DNA from: Liolophura sinensis
Taxonomy: Eukaryota; Mollusca; Polyplacophora; Chitonida; Chitonidae
Direction of reading: 5' to 3'
DNA: 64,000 nt
Assembly: GCF_032854445.1 (NCBI RefSeq)
Contig: NC_088300.1
Span: 30,177,608 to 30,241,607, forward strand
Shown here: in pieces, positions 58,341 through 64,000 of the stretch
Numbering within the stretch: position 1 is the first letter of the stretch
Layout of the letters: each line of letters starts with the position of its first letter
Notes under the pieces: model-generated
What the model was told of the DNA's origin: nothing
The model's database searches: none
What the model saw: the letters and a program-made list of their open reading frames with translations, nothing else
Made by a program: the position numbers and the translations under genes

Positions 58341-59580
58341 ATATCCAGAACAGTACACTGGTGTACGACAGTCAGGTGACACGTACAGAGATGTACCTTC
58401 ATATACGCTTCAAGCAAATAATTATATCCAGAACAGCAGTGTAATGTAAGACATTCAGGTGACAAGTACATAGATGTACCTTCATATAGGCTTCAAGCAA
58501 ATCATTATATCTAGAACAGCACTTTAATGTACGACATTCAGGTGACAAGTACATAGATGTACCTTCATATAGGCCTCAAGCAAATCATTATATCCAGAAC
58601 AGTACTGTAATGTAAGACATTCAGGTGACAAGTACATAGATGTACCTTCATATAGGCTTCAAGCACATCATTATATCCAGAACTGCACTTTAATGTACGA
58701 CATTCAGGGGACACGTACAAAGATGTAATTCAATATAAGCTTTAAGCACATCATTATAATTATCCAGAACAGCACAGTAACTTCAGGTGACACGTACAGA
58801 GATGTACCTTCGAACAGGCTTCGAGCACATCATTATATTCAGAACAGCACAGTAATGTACGCTATTCAGATGACACGTTCAGAGATGACCTTCATATACG
58901 CTTCAAGCAAATAATTATATCCAGAACAGCAGTGTAATGTACGACATTCAGGTGACAATTACATAGATGTACCTTCATATAGGCTTCAAGCAAATCATTA
59001 TATCTAGAACAGCACAGTAATGTACGACATTCAGGTGATACGTACATAGATGTACCTTCATATAGGCCTCAAGCAAATCATTATATCCAGAACAGTACTG
59101 TAATGTACGACATTCAGGTGACAAGTACATAGATGTACCTTCATATAGGCTTCAAGCACATAATTATATCCAGAACAGCAGTGTAATGTACGACATTCAG
59201 GTGACAATTACATAGATGTACCTTAATATAGGCTTCAAGCAAATCATTATATCCAGAACAATACTGTAAGTACATAGATGTACCTTCACATAGGCTTCAA
59301 GCACATCATTACATTCAGGACAGCACTGTAATGTACGACATTCAGGTGACCAGTACAGAGATGAACCTTTATACAGGCTTCGAGCACGTCATTATATCCA
59401 GAACAGCAATGTAATGTACGACATTCAGGTGACTCGTACAGAGATGTACCTTCATATATGTACATTCATATAGGCTTCAAGCACATCATTATATTCAGAA
59501 CAGCACAGTAATGTACGACATTCAGGTGACACGTACAGAGATGTAGCTTCAATCCAAATCTGTAGCTTTCATATAGGCTT
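58341..59580 (+). repeat. 83-bp minisatellite, 15 units
   Basis: Unit starts (at 'ATATCCAG' or its variants): 58341, 58424, 58507, 58590, 58673, about 58757, 58835, 58917, 59000, 59083, 59166, 59249 (short, about 62 bp), 59311, 59394 and 59491. The core is 'CCAGAACAGCA' then 'TAATGTACGACATTCAGGTG', 'ACATAGATGTACCTTCATAT' and 'AGGCTTCAAGCA(A/C)ATCATT'. Units 2-4 resemble units 8-10 more than their neighbours, so blocks of three or more units were duplicated together. There is no open frame through the array. Confidence 0.95.
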
Positions 59581-59679
59581 TCACGACGCTGTCCTTGAGG
59601 GAATCTGGGCGTTTAAACGTGAAATTATTTCAAGTTACCATAAAAGAACTGTTTCTCTGTTTTGTTATGGGAGTTAAAA

Positions 59680-59682
59680 TAT

Positions 59683-59717
<35 letters not shown>

Positions 59718-59815
59718 TTCATTTATTGCATTGATAACGCGACGGTGACAAGCAACATGGCGAGAGGAAGCCGTGCAGAGCCACAGGAAACCAAGGACCA
59801 AAAAAATTATGTTGC
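59680..59815 (-). repeat. SINE1 3' fragment with (ATTT)n tail
   Basis: About ten ATTT units (59682-59722), then 'GCGACGGTGACAAGCAACAT' and 'GGCGAGAGGAAGCCGTGCAG', a diverged form of the SINE1 'GACGGCGGCCAGCATTATGG' and 'GGAAACCGGGCAGAG' blocks. The head is missing. Confidence 0.65.
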
Positions 59816-60312
59816 AGGTCGAGTGTTTCAAAGGTTTCTGTCATAATCCCATTGACCTTTGACCACTGATATCGCGGGTTATCTAAATTGTTTGGCTGCA
59901 CCTTTAAGTCAGGAGATTTTTCATGAGCCCGGTGAGACGCAGTGGTTTCTCCGATGTTATCACTGTTCTCTTTCACACATAAATCTCGCCCCAGTCAAAC
60001 ATCTTTCAGTATGGCGTGAAACACCGACCGAAAAAGTAAATAAAATATATAATATCATCGAAGCAGTAATAAAAACATTTCTTTCAGGAAAAGAAAGCAG
60101 CGCTATTTTCATAATTATAAAGTTATGCACATTTTTGTCATACATCTAAACTTTACGCTATATATCAGTTAAAACTATAACTCTTTTAGACAATTGGCTG
60201 TAAAAACACGTCTCCGTTTGATTAAAATTGTTACATAACTTTAAAACGGTTGAATTTATATTATTTTTTCTTAGTTTTAGATTGATCAGTTTCAGAAAAT
60301 AAAGCCTGCTCA
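59816..60312. other. No gene seen
   Basis: AT-rich. A 96-codon frame at 59859-60149 (+) carries no recognisable motif. Confidence 0.35.
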
Positions 60313-60485
60313 AGTGATCACGGTGTAGGTTGTATTCGATCTACGACTGGACTGATTTGTCAGGGTAACGACAACAAATCTCTCTCAGCGTCCCACGAGG
60401 TCATTGTGCACAGCTGACTTACTTCTGCTTCTTTGAGTTCCATTTAAATAGAAAAATTCAGTGATAAAGGATAGCACATCGCTGG
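60313..60485 (-). repeat. R3 duplicated segment, copy 1
   Basis: Shares ordered blocks with 63760-64000: 'CGGTGTAGGTTGTATTCGAT', 'TGTCAGGGTAACGACAACAA', 'GACTTACTTCTGCTTCTTTG' and 'TAAAGGATAGCACATCGCTG'. On the minus strand both copies keep a GTAAGT donor-like hexamer. Frames differ (the second copy has a stop), so coding is unproven. Confidence 0.75.
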
Positions 60486-60490
60486 AAAGA

Positions 60491-60760
60491 TTAATATTTA
60501 TCAGGTTTATAGTCGTACGTGGGACGTATGTGGGATTCCGAAGGGGAAGCACTGTTAAAGTAACCATGGAGACGATTGGCACATTTAGTGAAATCCTCTG
60601 TAGGCTTTACTGCAGGTAGCTGATGTGTACTTAACAGTTCTTGGGCCAGACGGAATCCGACCTCTGAAATGTTAAGGAAGAAAGCGAAGCCCTGGTCGGA
60701 CAAATATCTGGTGTATAAAGCGGAAATGGAGACCAGCGAATTAATTGTACATTCCACCAT
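60491..60760 (-). CDS. Possible exon, unknown protein
   Basis: An 89-codon frame with a start codon and a protein-like composition ('LYTRYLSDQGFAFFLNISEV', 'AQELLSTHQLPAVKPTEDF'), directly upstream (minus strand) of the R3 segment. It contains no motif I recognise. GTCCC or GTACG at 60526-60540 could serve as splice donors. The second R3 copy lies at the window end, so its equivalent region would be outside, and comparing the two would test the idea. Confidence 0.2.
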   Translation of the reverse strand: MVECTINSLVSISALYTRYLSDQGFAFFLNISEVGFRLAQELLSTHQLPAVKPTEDFTKCANRLHGYFNSASPSESHIRPTYDYKPDKY

Positions 60761-60799
60761 TCGCTCTGCCGTACAGAGACACAGTATTTTAGACAGACT

Positions 60800-63456
60800 T
60801 CTGTTATTAAACTCTGTAATCAGAGACGTCTAAATCCAACAAACCTCGATGTATGCTTCAAAGCACTGTCCTACAAGCGGCCGTTGGAATGTTTGGTCAT
60901 TTCAAACAATAGCGGAAGAGTCGAGGTTCTTTGAAGAAGCCCCTCACACTCGCCATCAAATAAAACCTGATATCTAGAAGTTATTAATAAACATCTATTC
61001 CAGGGGCTTATACTACTACAAAACATTGTGTTACTCCTTCTTTTAGAGATCATTGTCTAATAGCTCTCTTATTGCCATTACGTGCGCCCACGGTCATGGC
61101 TAGGAGTGCATGTTTGTAATATTTACGTTTGGAGTTACCAAATTAAAACTGAAGACAACTCAATCAATCCAGTACTTCTCCTTTATGATTTTTTTTAATC
61201 AAATATGTTACTCCTTCTTTTTTACTTTATTATGTTTAACTTCAAGTTAAATAAGACAGTTAATTTTGCTTGCCAAAGTCTTATCGTCGATGTTAAACTT
61301 CAAAAAGATTGCCCTGTTTCCCTGTCAAAAACTAAACTAAGCGTTAGACAAATTCAAAAAAAACAATCTGTCATCTGTGTATTGTCAAGCTAGTGTTTAA
61401 ACTGGCTTTTTCTATCATATCACGTGTACCTTGATGTACCTTGACGACAGCAAATATTGATTAGATCGGTTAAGTTTATCAACACAATGATGTTATGGGC
61501 TTTTTACTATCAAATGTTTTAACCGACCTAACGTGAACTCTTTTAAGTCATGACCTACAAATAATGAAATAAGTCGTAATATAATTGGGTGAAAGTAAGA
61601 TCAGTCATCGCATTATATGAATAGATCAAAAAATCTTTTTACGAGAATCTGTGTTGTGACATATAGTGGATGCGTGATGGTTAATAAGATTTTACGATAT
61701 GTGATGGTCAGGTTATAAATCTAATTATTTATTTGATTTTACCTTCACTTCAATAACATTTTTCTAATACTAAGGCGTACAGATTTATTGTTGGTGTAAA
61801 CGTAGGTCCCCTGTCTTCAGCATTTAACTGACGATCTTTCCCATAAAAGTCACAGATTACCAACAGAGAGGAATTAGCGTGTAGAGTGTACGGGGGAAAG
61901 GAAAGTGGCCTTGAACAAACTCAATATAAAACCACTTAAACGACATTACGGACGCTGTCCGTCATCTATTGGCAGGGAGACACGAAAACTCAACTCTTAG
62001 TTTTATATAGTTGTCCGCCATTTAACTGTTGGGAACCAAGACATAATGCACGTGATTCATAAGACCTCTATTTAATGTTAGGAAATTTAACAGGAATAAA
62101 TTCATTTAAAAACAATGAAAGAAAAGCAGTTTTTGTATGCTATGTCTACATTCCCATATATCGAATCTATCGACTACAGACACAATTTACAAAGTAAGCC
62201 AAAGCGTCTGAGATTCCTCACCAGAGTATGAAAGTCATTTGCGCTGGTTGATGAATCCCCTCCAAGTGGCTAACGATTTTGTTCGCTCTCTGCTTTGTCC
62301 GAGTAGTATATAACGATAGATATAGCGACGTTTTGTATACTTAACACAGCAACTTGTACAGATCAATGATCGTGCTGTGGGCGCATTGCCGGTTCAATTA
62401 TGCGTCTAAACGCAGGATAGAAATGCTTTCATGCTTCTTTCATCTTATATTCACTTACTTTTTGTCATATGTGTCACAAGGTTTCATTTTCGAATTGTGT
62501 TACTACACTATATAATCATGATATCTGATGTGTTTATCTCCACAATATGGCTGATACCTGTCGATAAGCCATAACCATTCATTTATATGGCTGCAGTTTC
62601 CCACAATTTCCCCTCCACAAAACACAAAATGTCTTAACTGTCTTCCTCATCATATGACGAGGGTTGGGGAGGGGATACAGTCAGCAGTTTAATGTGTGGT
62701 GATTGGTAGACTGGCTGGGTAGAATACGCTTATTTTACGAGTGTACCGAGCGAATTGGTATGGTTATGCCACATACAGGCTTCAGTAGTCGCTATGTTTA
62801 CATCTCGTACATAAATTTTCTTCCTGCTTGAATCATGTAGACTTTTCAAGTGAAATCCGGGGCTAAAATTTACTTTTTATAAGAAAAGATAACTGAGGTC
62901 GTGTATTGCTGTTGCGTTGTTACACTCAAATGGTTGTAAAACTATGACACCCATGTGCTTGATTCATACGCACTACAGCGCATGGGTAAATTAGTTGGAA
63001 TCATGTAGTGGATGCTTTAGTCTTGGAGTCTTGGCAGTGGTGGCAGTGATGTACAGCAAGTGATCAAGGGCGGTGCATACCGTGTAAGGAGTATGTTATT
63101 CATTGTGTAAGCCACGATTTTGTTTCACCACCCAGTGAAAAGTTTTGAAAGATTTTACTGTGAGTATTATTTGTTTTCAAATATTGTCATTTGTACCTCG
63201 ACCCGTTACTGGTTGCAAACAGAAGTTTTTGTTCGTCCAAGAAGATGGTTGATTTTGTTATTGTGCAGATTTATTGCAATGCGTTCCTGAAGCAGTGTAT
63301 ATTAGCAAAAATGTTCTTTTAAGCACTCTTCCCTAAACTTTAATAGTTTGTACTTGAAATAATCAACTTTTCACAGGACTGAGACGCTTAAAATCCTAAA
63401 AACGAACCATATAGACAAGTCTATTTCTTTCTTGAATTTCAGTTAATACGTGAAAA
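60800..63456. other. No gene seen
   Basis: About 2.6 kb of AT-rich sequence with short frames and no recognisable repeat or motif. Confidence 0.4.
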
Positions 63457-63557
63457 GGTCTGCAGTTCCCACCGAGCTCTACCCGGTTTCCTTTCATCAA
63501 AATCCTGACCGTAAATTATTCCTGAGTAAAGCGTAAAACACTAATAAAATAAATAAA
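63457..63557 (+). repeat. SINE1 3' end fragment
   Basis: 'AGGTCTGCAGTTCCCACCGA' then 'CTCTACCCGGTTTCCTTTCA', 'TATTCCTGAGTAAAGCGTAA' and an AATAAATAAATA tail. Diverged, with the head missing. Confidence 0.8.
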
Positions 63558-63759
63558 TACAATGAATTTCAAGCATATTGTAATATACACACAGAAAACC
63601 ACATCTCGTTTAAAATCGTTGCGCAAATCGTGTACCCTCAAGATTGTGAAAAATATCAGTGTAAGATAAACACGTTTGCCTTAACGCTTTTTTCGCATTG
63701 TACAAAATGTCTAATAGCAAAGGTGTGACTTCTGCTTGAATTTTTAAGAAATTAACAAA

Positions 63760-64000
63760 GGCAGTCAAGGTGTAGGTGGTATTCGATTTTTGAGATGCAT
63801 CCATCCAGACCAGTTAGGCAGCCAGCTCTACACAAAGCTGACAGACCAATGATCCATGACTCGAATCTCCTCATCACACATAATCTGTCAGGGTAATGAA
63901 AACAAATCTCTCCCGGATGCGCAGAGTTGACTTACTTCTGCTTCTTTAAGTTCCGTTTAAATTGAAACACGCTATAATAAAGGATAACACATCACTGGAA
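63760..64000 (-). repeat. R3 duplicated segment, copy 2 (cut by window end)
   Basis: Matches 60313-60485 in order, with about 70 extra bases after 'GGTGTAGGTGGTATTCGATT'. The similarity continues to the last base of the window, so the full length is unknown. Confidence 0.75.

Noticed and set aside
58341-59580. Regular repeats that could suggest a CRISPR array
   Set aside because: The whole 83-bp unit is repeated without unique spacers and the genome is eukaryotic. It is a minisatellite.

Overview
The window looks like a piece of an animal genome, most likely a lophotrochozoan such as a mollusc. It is AT-rich and gene-poor, without operons, and dense in tRNA-derived SINEs, microsatellites and decayed transposons. 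The mollusc assignment is an inference from the style of the SINEs (tails of AATAAATA, CACTCACTCA and CATACATA type) and was not checked against any database.

Only one convincing intact protein gene is present: a single-exon rhodopsin-class GPCR of 366 residues on the + strand at 50951-52051. It has a likely splice acceptor just upstream of the start codon and AATAAA signals about 250 bp downstream. Two or three other stretches look protein-like but are broken or unproven: a Myb/SANT-like remnant at 178-357 (-), and open frames at 22615-22881 (+) and 60491-60760 (-).

Region 1-19 kb: an old dispersed repeat, here called R1, occurs in at least five diverged copies. Four are direct (about 1.56, 10.83, 13.97 and 16.77 kb) and one is inverted (about 9.6-10.2 kb). 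The last three direct copies are spaced about 3 kb apart. Between the first two copies lies a degraded DIRS/Ngaro-like tyrosine-recombinase retrotransposon (4148-7594), which is itself split by a SINE. A large imperfect palindrome (17955-18545) lies inside the last R1 copy.

Region 19-50 kb: mostly unassigned AT-rich sequence with three SINE families. SINE1 has a 'GCCTCCGTGGCT' tRNA-like head and an AATAAATA tail. SINE2 has a CACTCACTCA tail. SINE3 has a CATACATA tail. SINE1 is inserted in SINE2 at 26.8 kb and SINE2 in SINE1 at 41.7 kb, both with recognisable target duplications. Other structures are a 27-bp-arm hairpin (27442-27509), a 194-bp foldback element (40269-40462) and a cluster of TATCGATA sites with a 20-bp tandem repeat (43.5-44.0 kb).

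Region 50-64 kb: the GPCR gene, more SINEs, a 135-bp MITE-like element (55366-55500), an 82-bp TA run, a 15-copy 83-bp minisatellite (58341-59580) with higher-order structure, and a duplicated segment (60313-60485 and 63760-64000) that runs off the window end.

I did not find a convincing new biological system. The best leads are the R1 family, the foldback and palindromic elements, the reciprocal SINE nesting, and the divergent GPCR.
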